DNA of 5,741 nucleotides, from contig WOZB01000122.1 in NCBI GenBank assembly GCA_011620445.1, forward strand, positions 1-5,741. The letters run 5' to 3'. Within the stretch, counting starts at the first letter, position 1. Each line of letters begins with the position of its first letter. The translations under genes and the position numbers were made by a program. Under the pieces are notes generated by a model. That model was not told the DNA's origin and did not search any database. It was given only the letters and a program-made list of their open reading frames with translations. The stretch is from Anaerolineaceae bacterium (GTDB lineage: Bacteria; Chloroflexota; Anaerolineae; Anaerolineales; Anaerolineaceae). Of this stretch, positions 1 to 5,071 are shown in pieces.

Positions 1-611
1 TTTTTGCTGCCCTTGCCGAGGATGCGCAGTTTACGTTCCGGCAGTTCGAGATCCGCCAAATTAAGATCTACAATTTCCTGCCTTCGCAGCGCAGCCGCGT
101 AAAGCGTGCTGATGAGGGCGGCATCGCGCATGCCCAGAGTTTGATTTTTATCAGCCATGCTCGAGCGCACCAAGGCTTCGAGTTCTTCCATTTTGAGGCT
201 ACGGCCACGGGGAATGGTTTGGGTGCGCAGCGATTTGACCCCCTGGGCGCGGTAGAATTGGTCGTGGTCACTGTAGAGCCCCAGGCGGTAAGCTTCCTCG
301 AGCACACGCCGCAAAGCGACCAGGTGCTTGTTGACGGTGGGCTTGGCATAACCAATTTCTACCATGTAGGCTGCCAGGCCTGAACTGTGCTCGTAGCGTA
401 GATTCTGCCAGGGGAACTTAATTGGGTCTTCAAGCTTGCCATCCGAGAAGAGGAAGGCCAGGTTTTTTAGGGCGGTTGCCTGGGTGCGCCGGCCGGAGGC
501 GGAGAGCGTGTTCAGGTAGGCTTCAGCAGGGGAGGGGAGAGCGGGGTCAAGGCTTAACTGCTCAGGCGTGAGCGTGGTTAATTTGGATTTAGTGTAAAGC
601 TTGGCTGCCAT
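1..611 (-). CDS. Tyrosine recombinase / phage-type integrase, C-terminus cut by window edge
   Basis: The minus-strand frame is open from an ATG at 611 to the window edge (203 residues, 3' end missing). Residues about 25-113 look like the N-terminal SAM-like, core-DNA-binding domain of tyrosine recombinases (TVNKHLVALRRVLEEAYRLG at 92-111). The catalytic domain begins near 139. The box LYAAALRRQEIVDL (170-183) matches the family's first catalytic arginine motif, making R176 the probable catalytic residue. ILGKGSK (197-203) matches the beta-hairpin that carries the catalytic lysine, probably K200. The second half, with the H-x-x-R box and nucleophilic tyrosine, lies outside the window, so activity cannot be judged. 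The start is well bounded: an in-frame TGA lies three codons upstream, and GAGG sits four bases before the ATG. Such enzymes cut and rejoin DNA at specific sites. Whether this one is a mobile-element integrase or a Xer-like housekeeping enzyme cannot be told from the fragment. Confidence 0.9.
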   Translation of the reverse strand, partial: MAAKLYTKSKLTTLTPEQLSLDPALPSPAEAYLNTLSASGRRTQATALKNLAFLFSDGKLEDPIKFPWQNLRYEHSSGLAAYMVEIGYAKPTVNKHLVALRRVLEEAYRLGLYSDHDQFYRAQGVKSLRTQTIPRGRSLKMEELEALVRSSMADKNQTLGMRDAALISTLYAAALRRQEIVDLNLADLELPERKLRILGKGSK

Positions 612-619
612 AAGTCCTC

Positions 620-634
620 ATTCTCATAAGTAAT
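620..634 (+). repeat. Direct repeat copy 1 (14/15 match with 2315-2329)
   Basis: ATTCTCATAAGTAAT here matches ATTCCCATAAGTAAT at 2315-2329 with one mismatch and in the same orientation. This copy lies in the integrase leader and overlaps the end of its -10 box. The two copies bracket the MerR / GyrI-like pair. A chance match of this quality is not very unlikely in a window this size, especially in AT-rich sequence, so an attachment-site role is only a possibility. Confidence 0.4.
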
Positions 635-660
635 TATAGCGGATAATGATACCCTGGCAA
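633..660 (-). promoter_or_regulatory. Sigma-70-type promoter of the integrase gene
   Basis: Read on the minus strand, TTGCCA (660-655) and a perfect TATAAT (638-633) are separated by 16 bases. Transcription would start near 626, leaving a leader of about 15 bases that includes the GAGG ribosome site (619-616) before the ATG at 611. The match is seen directly; activity is inferred. The -10 element overlaps one copy of the 15-base direct repeat at 620-634. Confidence 0.6.
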
Positions 661-678
661 CCATCGGAACTAAGCAGA

Positions 679-708
679 TTGATGTGGAGATCGAGTTCAG
701 AAAATTAT
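679..708 (+). promoter_or_regulatory. Possible promoter for the MerR gene
   Basis: TTGATG (679-684) and AATTAT (703-708) are spaced by 18 bases, a mediocre sigma-70 match, 69 bases upstream of the ATG at 778. A second candidate is TTGGTC (745-750) with GATAAT (770-775). Its 19-base spacer is typical of MerR-controlled promoters, but it would start transcription inside or after the first ATG. Neither is strong, and I cannot choose between them. Confidence 0.2.
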
Positions 709-777
709 CTACTGCGGCTATTCTGCTGATATCATTAAACGAGATTGGTCCTTTTTGGAAGCCTGTCAGGATAATTA

Positions 778-1518
778 ATGAAACCTAATCAGAATAAGCA
801 AGACTTAATGCTGGGCGAGATTCTCAGGCAGACCGGGCTGAGCAAACGGGAACTGCAGGCGCTGGATCAGTTGGGGCTTTTTGACCCGCAGGCGCAGACC
901 AGCCATGGCATCCGCCATTACGACTTGCAGTCCTTGATGCTGATTGAACAGTTTGAGTTTTATACTTCCAACGGATTGCCGATGGAGGCCGTGCGTGAAT
1001 TTCTGGCTGACCCTGGCCTGCAGGATCAAGCTGCCGCGCTGGATGCCCAGTCTATGTTGCTCTACACCCGGTTGGATGCTCTGGAAACGCAGGTAGTGGC
1101 TGTGCAGGCCGCCCAGGAGCTGCGCCAGGCAGGCAAAGACGCTCCCTGGGGCGCGCTGACGCGCTTGCTACGCAAAGATCTGGCTGGAAAGCTGAACTTT
1201 TGGGAGGAATTCCAGTCAGAAAGCCTTACAGACGGCCTGAGCCACTATGCCAGCTTTACAAATCTCTGGGATTTGTACCAATCTTGGAAAGCGCTGCTCA
1301 TTCGAGGCGCGTTTTTCCGTATCATGGGTGTTTTGGCGGAAGAGCCACTTGGCAAACGGCTGGGACTGGATTACCTGAATTGGAAACGAGCGTTGGCCGC
1401 GGAAGAGCTGGGGTTTGCGGCCACTTTCACGCGCATGGAAGATAGTCAGAACTGGTTGAAGGATGAACTGTTCAAAGGGGTTACGGCTTACCTGGAGCAA
1501 CTGGAGAACAGCCTCTGA
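778..1518 (+). CDS. MerR-family transcriptional regulator with unrecognised C-terminal domain
   Basis: A 246-residue protein. Residues 11-79 form a MerR DNA-binding domain: LGEILRQTGLSKRELQALDQ (12-31) is the helix-turn-helix, LGLF-P follows, GIRHYD (44-49) is the wing, and LPMEAVREFL (67-76) is the second helical part. Residues about 81-118 are alanine-, leucine- and glutamine-rich and fit the dimerising coiled coil of the family. The remaining 125 or so residues are rich in aromatics (W124, W142, W164, W170, W202, W226, plus a double F at 179-180) and look helical. I do not recognise this domain; it has no GyrI signature and no cysteine, so it is not a metal-sensing MerR of the usual type. 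Start 778 has AGGA (768-771) six bases upstream. ATG 808 (M11) would also give a typical MerR N-terminus but lacks a ribosome site. It is probably co-transcribed with the GyrI-like gene 80 bases downstream and divergent from the integrase. Confidence 0.8.
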   Translation: MKPNQNKQDLMLGEILRQTGLSKRELQALDQLGLFDPQAQTSHGIRHYDLQSLMLIEQFEFYTSNGLPMEAVREFLADPGLQDQAAALDAQSMLLYTRLDALETQVVAVQAAQELRQAGKDAPWGALTRLLRKDLAGKLNFWEEFQSESLTDGLSHYASFTNLWDLYQSWKALLIRGAFFRIMGVLAEEPLGKRLGLDYLNWKRALAAEELGFAATFTRMEDSQNWLKDELFKGVTAYLEQLENSL

Positions 1519-1558
1519 GCTGTTGCGGTTTAGCGGTGGCAAATTGCTGGGAGGTGAG

Positions 1559-1597
1559 ATGGAAATTCAGATAGATGGACTTCATGAAAGGAGATGA
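1559..1597 (+). CDS. Possible 12-codon leader ORF before the GyrI-like gene
   Basis: ATG at 1559, preceded by GGAGG (1550-1554) with a 4-base spacer, opens a frame encoding MEIQIDGLHERR. It ends in TGA at 1595-1597, one base before the GyrI-like ATG at 1599. Its last codons, AGG AGA, are themselves the Shine-Dalgarno of the next gene. This arrangement fits translational coupling or a leader-peptide control, but an ORF this short could arise by chance, so only the layout is certain. Confidence 0.25.
   Translation: MEIQIDGLHERR
1587..1593 (+). promoter_or_regulatory. Ribosome binding site fixing the GyrI-like start
   Basis: AAAGGAG lies 5 bases before the ATG at 1599, close to ideal. The earlier in-frame ATG at 1575 would add eight residues and has no good site near it, so 1599 is preferred. 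The resulting N-terminus MAEILDYKK also looks like the family's usual beginning. Confidence 0.75.
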
Positions 1598-1598
1598 C

Positions 1599-2249
1599 AT
1601 GGCTGAAATTCTTGACTACAAGAAAGCTCACAAAACGTATTATCAACCCAGTACTAATCCGGGAATTATCGATGTGCCTGAATGGAATTTTATTGCTGTT
1701 GACGGGCATGGAAACCCGAACACCTCCGATGAATATCAGCTTGCCCTCGAGATACTCTACGGGCTTACGTACACCATTAAGATGAGCAAGATGAATGGTA
1801 CGCAACCTGCGGGCTATTTTGAATACAAAGTGTTTCCGCTTGAAGGGCTGTGGTGGTTCCAGGATCAGCGGGTTTTGGCTGGAAGTCTCAGTATTGAAGA
1901 TAAGGAAGCGCTAAAGTGGCGGTCAATGATTTGCCAGCCAGATTTTGTGAATGAAACCGTTTTGGACTTTGCCAAGGCCATCCTGGCAAAGAAGAGGCCT
2001 GCGTTGGATTTAAGTAAAGCTTTTCTCTTCAAATTTCACGAAGGTTTGTGCGTTCAATGCATGCACATCGGACCTTATGACTCCGAAGCGAACACAATCG
2101 CGTCCATGACCCAGTATGCCCAGGACCAGGGTTACACAGAAGATTTGTCTGAGACGCGCGGCCATCACGAGATCTACCTGGGCGACCCGCGCCGGACGGC
2201 CCCTGAAAAGTTGAAGACGGTCATACGCCACCCAATCCGCCCGACTTGA
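1599..2249 (+). CDS. GyrI-like small-molecule-binding domain protein, stand-alone
   Basis: A 216-residue single-domain protein of the GyrI-like (SHV/SOUL-related fold) superfamily, in the roughly 200-residue stand-alone branch found in many bacteria. Diagnostic stretches are DVPEWNFIAVDGHGNPN (25-41), the aromatic box FPLEGLWW (79-86), CMHIGPYDSE (154-163) and HHEIYLGDPRRTAPEKL (189-205), ending in KTVIRHPI. These proteins are cytosolic and share the drug-binding pocket of regulators such as BmrR. Some stand-alone members are reported to hydrolyse cyclopropanoid toxins, and others are of unknown role. Conserved glutamates such as E82 and E191 and the tryptophan pair W85/W86 are what I would expect to line the pocket. 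The gene lies 80 bases after the MerR gene in the same direction, so the pair resembles the DNA-binding and ligand-binding halves of a BmrR-type regulator on separate chains. The ligand is unknown. Family assignment is firm; the detoxification or sensing role is inference. Confidence 0.85.
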   Translation: MAEILDYKKAHKTYYQPSTNPGIIDVPEWNFIAVDGHGNPNTSDEYQLALEILYGLTYTIKMSKMNGTQPAGYFEYKVFPLEGLWWFQDQRVLAGSLSIEDKEALKWRSMICQPDFVNETVLDFAKAILAKKRPALDLSKAFLFKFHEGLCVQCMHIGPYDSEANTIASMTQYAQDQGYTEDLSETRGHHEIYLGDPRRTAPEKLKTVIRHPIRPT

Positions 2250-2251
2250 AA

Positions 2252-2289
2252 GTTTTTCTTGTTTTAGAACCCAAAAACAAGAGAAAAAC
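2252..2289 (+). terminator. AT-rich hairpin after the GyrI-like gene
   Basis: Two bases after the stop codon, GTTTTT (2252-2257) pairs with AAAAAC (2284-2289), and CTTGTTTT (2258-2265) pairs with AAAACAAG (2274-2281). There is an 8-base loop and a 2-base bulge on the 3' side. The stem is long but AT-rich and no T-run follows it, so it may be a weak terminator or an mRNA-end stabiliser. Confidence 0.4.
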
Positions 2290-2293
2290 ATGC

Positions 2294-2331
2294 TTATTAC
2301 TATTGAGAATTAGTATTCCCATAAGTAATAA
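2294..2331. repeat. AT-rich inverted repeat with nested palindrome
   Basis: TTATTACT (2294-2301) is the exact inverse complement of AGTAATAA (2324-2331). The 22-base interval contains a small nested dyad, GAAT-TAGT-ATTC. The right half includes most of the second copy of the 15-base direct repeat, so the two signals overlap. It could be a binding site or a remnant hairpin; no function is evident. Confidence 0.4.
2315..2329 (+). repeat. Direct repeat copy 2 (14/15 match with 620-634)
   Basis: ATTCCCATAAGTAAT, partner of the copy in the integrase leader. Together they enclose about 1.7 kb carrying only the MerR and GyrI-like genes. The similarity stops sharply on both sides, so there is no longer homology to explain it. 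Confidence 0.4.
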
Positions 2332-2386
2332 ATGATTTCCTGTACTTTTCAGTGCACTTCTCCCCTGCACGATCACTCGTCTTCGT

Positions 2387-2442
2387 AGGCTTTTAGTATC
2401 AGAATCCTAAAGAATGAGCCGCACCGTTTATTGCAAAAGCCT
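2387..2442. repeat. 8-base inverted repeat with a 40-base loop
   Basis: AGGCTTTT (2387-2394) and AAAAGCCT (2435-2442) are perfect inverse complements. The loop shows no clear further structure. It could close a transcribed fold, but chance is also plausible. Confidence 0.25.
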
Positions 2443-2517
2443 GAACCTCTACCACCGCTAAATCATCATGCGATAAGCACCAGCAGCAAAGCCATCTTCG
2501 TAAATTTTGTGAAAATC

Positions 2518-2595
2518 TGATATTCGAGCGCAGCGAAGAATTTTCTCCTCGCTTTATTCATAAGCAGATCCTTCGCCACCCAGCTCAGGATGGCA
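2518..2595. repeat. Two inverted copies of a short palindromic intergenic repeat
   Basis: Copy 1 (2518-2544) contains GAGCGCAGCGAAGAAT. Copy 2 (2565-2595) reads in inverse complement with CATCCTGAGC followed by GCGAAGGATCTG. Aligned in the same sense they share the GAGC core, GCGAAG and the flanking AT-x-C / AT-x-T positions. The pattern 'ATxCTGAGCG...CGAAGxAT' resembles a dispersed intergenic repeat I have seen in Chloroflexota and other genomes. That recognition is from memory and not tested. As two inverted copies they could form one larger hairpin. Confidence 0.45.
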
Positions 2596-2655
2596 ACCCT
2601 GCTCCTTGCATTTTCGAACTCTGCAATTTGAATGGCGCTTCGGATGGGCTTCGCC

Positions 2656-2691
2656 TTGAGGGGGAGCTGGCACGAAGTGACTGAGGAGGGG
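2656..2691. repeat. Dispersed-repeat-like element (GGGGGAGCTGGCACGAAGTG type)
   Basis: The segment TTGAGGGGGAGCTGGCACG continues with AAGTGACTGAGGAGGGG. It holds a small hairpin, CAC-GAA-GTG (2671-2679), and looks like a known style of intergenic repeat in which a G-rich arm, an AGCTGGC core and a CACTGAG-like end recur in many genomes. The resemblance is from memory. Only this one copy is in the window, so copy number must come from the genome. Confidence 0.35.
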
Positions 2692-2720
2692 TATTTGTTT
2701 TGGAGCAAATATTTTAAGAC

Positions 2721-2773
2721 AAGCCCTCAACCCCGCTTTGCGGACCTGGAATTCCCCCAATAAAGGAGGGAAA
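2721..2773. repeat. Palindromic intergenic element, two adjacent hairpins
   Basis: CCGC-TTT-GCGG (2733-2743) forms a compact hairpin. Just after it, TTCCCCC (2752-2758) faces GGAGGGAA (2765-2772) across AATAAA, giving a second imperfect stem. The composition differs from the AT-rich flanks and matches the repeat-like elements to its left, with which it probably forms one repeat-rich island. Confidence 0.35.
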
Positions 2774-2877
2774 AATAATCGGCAAGCAAAGATATCTGCG
2801 CTTTAGAATTCGTAGTCGCTTGGTATTCTTTGTGCCAAATTGGATAGGATAGAAATATTAGAAGCAAATTAAACCAC

Positions 2878-2900
2878 AAAGCGGGCGAAAAGCCCGCTTT
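2878..2900 (-). terminator. Intrinsic terminator of the minus-strand operon
   Basis: A perfect 9-base stem, AAAGCGGGC (2878-2886) with GCCCGCTTT (2892-2900), around a 5-base loop. Read on the minus strand it lies 23 bases after the stop of the short-chain dehydrogenase and runs into TTTGTGGTTTAATTT, a T-rich tail. In the other direction it ends in TTTGCTAAA, so it may also stop plus-strand transcripts weakly. Confidence 0.8.
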
Positions 2901-2923
2901 GCTAAAGCCAACACAGAACTCAA

Positions 2924-3700
2924 CTACCAAATTGCCCGGCCGCCATCCACAGAAAGGGCTACACCTGTCACGTAGCTGGATTCATCCGAAGCCAGGAATA
3001 GCACGGCGTTGGCTACTTCCTCAGGGCTGGCGATGCGATTGAGGGGATGTTGCGCAGCAAAAACCGGCCGCATCTTCTCCAAACCGCCACATTCTTCCAT
3101 CTCCTGGCGCAGCAAAGGCGTCTCAACACTGCCTGGGCAAATGCAGTTGACGCGGATATTCTGCGGAGCGTGATCAATGGCCATCGCGCGGGTGAGATTG
3201 GTCACACCACCTTTGGCCGCACAATAAGCTGCCACACCCTTGCCACCGATCAGGCCGTAAATGGAGGAATTGTTGATGATAGACCCTCCCCCACCCCTGG
3301 CCATTTCAGGAATTACAAAGTGGGACATGAGAAAAGTGCCCGTCAACATGACGCCGATGGAACTGGCCCACTCTTCTTCACTGGTCTCAACCACATCTTT
3401 ATTGCGGAAGATAATCCCGGAATTATTGAAAAGCAGGTCGACTTTGCCAAAATGTTCTATGGCTACGCGCAATACCTCCTGGCAATCTGAAGCCTTTGTC
3501 ACATCGCAGGAGACAAAAATAGCCTCCCCCCCACCCTGCGTGACTTCCGCGACCGCCTGCGCGCCTGCTGCCTCATTCCGGGCTGCCAAAACTACTTTAG
3601 CCCCCTCTTTAGCGAACAACTTGGCCACTGCCAGGCCGATACCGCTGGTACCGCCAGTAATGATGGCTACTTTCCCTTTAAGTCTCATGGTATCTGCCAT
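2924..3700 (-). CDS. Short-chain dehydrogenase/reductase (classical SDR)
   Basis: A 258-residue cytosolic NAD(P)-dependent oxidoreductase of usual SDR length. Seen in order: the Rossmann glycine motif TGGTSGIG (15-22), CDVT (65-68), NNSG (92-95), catalytic S146, Y159 and K163 (S-x12-Y-x3-K), CPGSVETP near 190, and the C-terminal VTGVALSVDGG. R41 after the second strand (LAARN) without an acidic residue suggests NADP(H) preference. The Asn of the usual N-S-Y-K tetrad appears to be replaced: the matching stretch reads VMLTGTF (117-123). It is the last gene of the operon, 8 bases after the racemase stop. No clear ribosome site precedes ATG 3700, so it may rely on coupling; M5 (3688) is an alternative start, and MRLKGKVAIITGG is a typical beginning. 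The substrate is unknown. It might act on a product of imino-acid oxidation, but nothing in the sequence shows that. Confidence 0.92.
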   Translation of the reverse strand: MADTMRLKGKVAIITGGTSGIGLAVAKLFAKEGAKVVLAARNEAAGAQAVAEVTQGGGEAIFVSCDVTKASDCQEVLRVAIEHFGKVDLLFNNSGIIFRNKDVVETSEEEWASSIGVMLTGTFLMSHFVIPEMARGGGGSIINNSSIYGLIGGKGVAAYCAAKGGVTNLTRAMAIDHAPQNIRVNCICPGSVETPLLRQEMEECGGLEKMRPVFAAQHPLNRIASPEEVANAVLFLASDESSYVTGVALSVDGGRAIW

Positions 3701-3708
3701 GCTGGTGA

Positions 3709-4743
3709 CTAAAATTCAGCCCCAAAGTGGCTTGCCTTGCCTACATAAAAACCGGTCTGGAAAGGATCATTCTCGTCGAGGATGAAGTTCTGGAAGCCGC
3801 TGATGTAAGCGCTTCCCCGTATGGTCGGAACCACCGCCACCAGGTCGCCCACCTTGGTTTCTTCAACCAGGTTGCCATAGAATTTGCTGCCGATGATGGA
3901 CTCGGAAACGAATTCCTCGTTGAGCTTCTGCAAGCCCTTGGCATAGCGCATGGCCATTTCAGCGGAGGTGCCAGTGCCGCATGGTGAGCGATCGATACCC
4001 TCAGCAGAAAGGAAAACGGCGTTGCGCTTGGTCACGCCGAGGGTTGGGGAATCAGAGATGAAGCGCACATGGCTGCACTCGTTGATTTCAGGATTGGTCG
4101 GGTGAATCACTTCCACCTGCTCAGCAATGGCATCGCGAATGAGGTTGCCCTTGCGCACGATCTCGCCGGCATTATCAGGGTTTAGCGTCAGACCCACCTG
4201 GTCGGCCTCTACAATGGCGTAGAAGTTGCCACCAAAGGAGATATCCAGCTTGACCTGGCCCAGCTCGGGCACCTGTACAAAAATATCGCGCTTGAGGAGG
4301 AAGGAGGGAATGTTGCGGATCTCAACGCTCTTGGCATTACCGTCCACCACCTCCACTTTGGCCTTGACAATACCGGCAGGTGTATCCAAGTTGATGTAGG
4401 TGTAAGGCTCGACCTTGGGGACAATACCGGTTTCAACCAGCACTGTGGCGGTGGCAATGGTGCCATGCCCGCACATCGGCAGGAAGCCGCTGACTTCGAT
4501 ATAAATCACACCAATATCCGCACCGGGAGTGCAGGGGGCAGTGAGGATGCTGCCAGACATGTTGGAATGCCCATGCGGCTCAAACATCAGCCATTTGCGC
4601 AAATCATCCAGGTTCTTCTTGGACCAGAGCCACTTCTCTAAAAGCGTATCACCGGGGATAAAGGGCACCCCGCCAATCACCACGCGGGCGGGTTCACCTT
4701 CGGTGTGGGAATCGACAGCAGAAATTAGTCTTTTAATTCTCAT
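3709..4743 (-). CDS. Proline racemase / 4-hydroxyproline 2-epimerase family protein
   Basis: A 344-residue PLP-independent amino-acid racemase. The N-terminal DSHTEGEPARVV (11-22) and HGHSNMSG (57-64) are family marks. The first catalytic cysteine is C91 in MCGHGT and the second is C255 in DRSPCGTGTSA (251-261). Having both cysteines points to racemase/epimerase activity, since trans-3-hydroxyproline dehydratases carry Ser or Thr at the first position. GGNFYA (171-176), HPTNPE (214-219) and the closing GSAYISGF fit the clostridial proline-racemase type. The reaction would be L/D interconversion of proline or C2 epimerisation of trans-4-hydroxy-L-proline to its D form; I cannot settle which from motifs alone. 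The start at 4743 follows GGAGAAGA directly, 8 bases after the preceding gene. Its place beside flavin and iron-sulfur oxidoreductase subunits favours supplying the D-isomer to a D-(hydroxy)proline dehydrogenase. Confidence 0.92.
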   Translation of the reverse strand: MRIKRLISAVDSHTEGEPARVVIGGVPFIPGDTLLEKWLWSKKNLDDLRKWLMFEPHGHSNMSGSILTAPCTPGADIGVIYIEVSGFLPMCGHGTIATATVLVETGIVPKVEPYTYINLDTPAGIVKAKVEVVDGNAKSVEIRNIPSFLLKRDIFVQVPELGQVKLDISFGGNFYAIVEADQVGLTLNPDNAGEIVRKGNLIRDAIAEQVEVIHPTNPEINECSHVRFISDSPTLGVTKRNAVFLSAEGIDRSPCGTGTSAEMAMRYAKGLQKLNEEFVSESIIGSKFYGNLVEETKVGDLVAVVPTIRGSAYISGFQNFILDENDPFQTGFYVGKASHFGAEF

Positions 4744-4751
4744 TCTTCTCC

Positions 4752-5069
4752 TTAGTCTTCTTTTCGTTCAGCCAGGGTGGCCAGCACTGAGAGCAATTCA
4801 GGGCGGACTGGGCCGCGCCCGGTAAAGGGCAGAATCTCGGCCATGGGCTGTTTAGTTACTTCAGCGATAATGTTCTGTACCAGTTTACGGCAGGTCTTGG
4901 ATTGACAAAGGCCCATACCCGCGCGGGTGCGCCGTTTGACCTCATCAGTCGTACGGGCACCTTCGTTAAGTGCCCGGATGATCTCCGCACGCGAGACTTC
5001 TTCGCAGCGACAGATAATCAGGGTTTCATCTGCGGGTGTGATTGGATAAGCCACTTTTTTCTCTTCCAT
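4752..5069 (-). CDS. BFD-like [2Fe-2S]-binding protein, dehydrogenase subunit
   Basis: A 105-residue protein with the BFD-like (bacterioferritin-associated ferredoxin type) [2Fe-2S] motif. CRC (C20, C22) is followed by GMGLCQSKTC (C55, C60), giving C-x-C-x32-C-x4-C. The helices between are typical (EEVSRAEIIRALNEGARTTD). A C-terminal tail rich in P and R (FTGRGPVRPELL, about 82-93) is common in the small subunits of multi-subunit amino-acid dehydrogenases, such as the hydrogen-cyanide-synthase / opine-oxidase / D-hydroxyproline-dehydrogenase group. It probably carries electrons between the flavin subunit and the ferredoxin-like subunit. It starts 2 bases after the ferredoxin-like gene's stop, with AGAGG in that gene's last codons as ribosome site, so expression is coupled. 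No signal peptide is seen. Confidence 0.88.
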   Translation of the reverse strand: MEEKKVAYPITPADETLIICRCEEVSRAEIIRALNEGARTTDEVKRRTRAGMGLCQSKTCRKLVQNIIAEVTKQPMAEILPFTGRGPVRPELLSVLATLAERKED

Positions 5070-5071
5070 GC

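Larger units (their letters stand above)
2250..2923. other. 674-base intergenic region between convergent transcription units
   Basis: No credible gene is present. The short minus-strand open frames here (at about 2466-2760 and 2727-2930) read through palindromic repeats or the terminator, lack ribosome sites and give unrecognisable low-order proteins. The region contains the AT-rich hairpin after the GyrI-like gene, the second copy of the 15-base direct repeat, two long-loop inverted repeats, a cluster of short palindromic repeat-like elements and the intrinsic terminator of the minus-strand operon. No tRNA fold was seen. The region 2773-2877 is AT-rich and holds nothing I can name. Confidence 0.6.

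Noticed and set aside
68..383. Short open frames on both strands inside the integrase region
   Set aside because: The integrase frame is open across the whole stretch and carries tyrosine-recombinase motifs; the others are frame shadows.
1575..1598. Earlier in-frame start for the GyrI-like gene
   Set aside because: The AAAGGAG site is placed for ATG 1599, and the added eight residues are not typical of the family.
2370..2460. Possible tRNA or riboswitch in the gene-free stretch
   Set aside because: No cloverleaf, T-loop motif or known aptamer core could be found; only a long-loop inverted repeat is present.
2466..2760. Overlapping minus-strand open frames of 68-80 codons
   Set aside because: They run through the palindromic repeat island in two different frames, have no ribosome site and resemble no protein.
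2250..2923. CRISPR array
   Set aside because: The repeats are of different kinds, are not evenly spaced, and no cas gene is present.
2727..2930. Minus-strand 67-codon open frame
   Set aside because: It starts inside the end of the SDR gene and reads across that gene's terminator hairpin.
3047..3490. Plus-strand 147-codon open frame
   Set aside because: Antisense to the SDR coding region with no independent motif or ribosome site.
3261..3785. Plus-strand 174-codon open frame
   Set aside because: It lies opposite the SDR and racemase genes, which have clear family motifs on the minus strand; its own translation is low-complexity and shadow-like.
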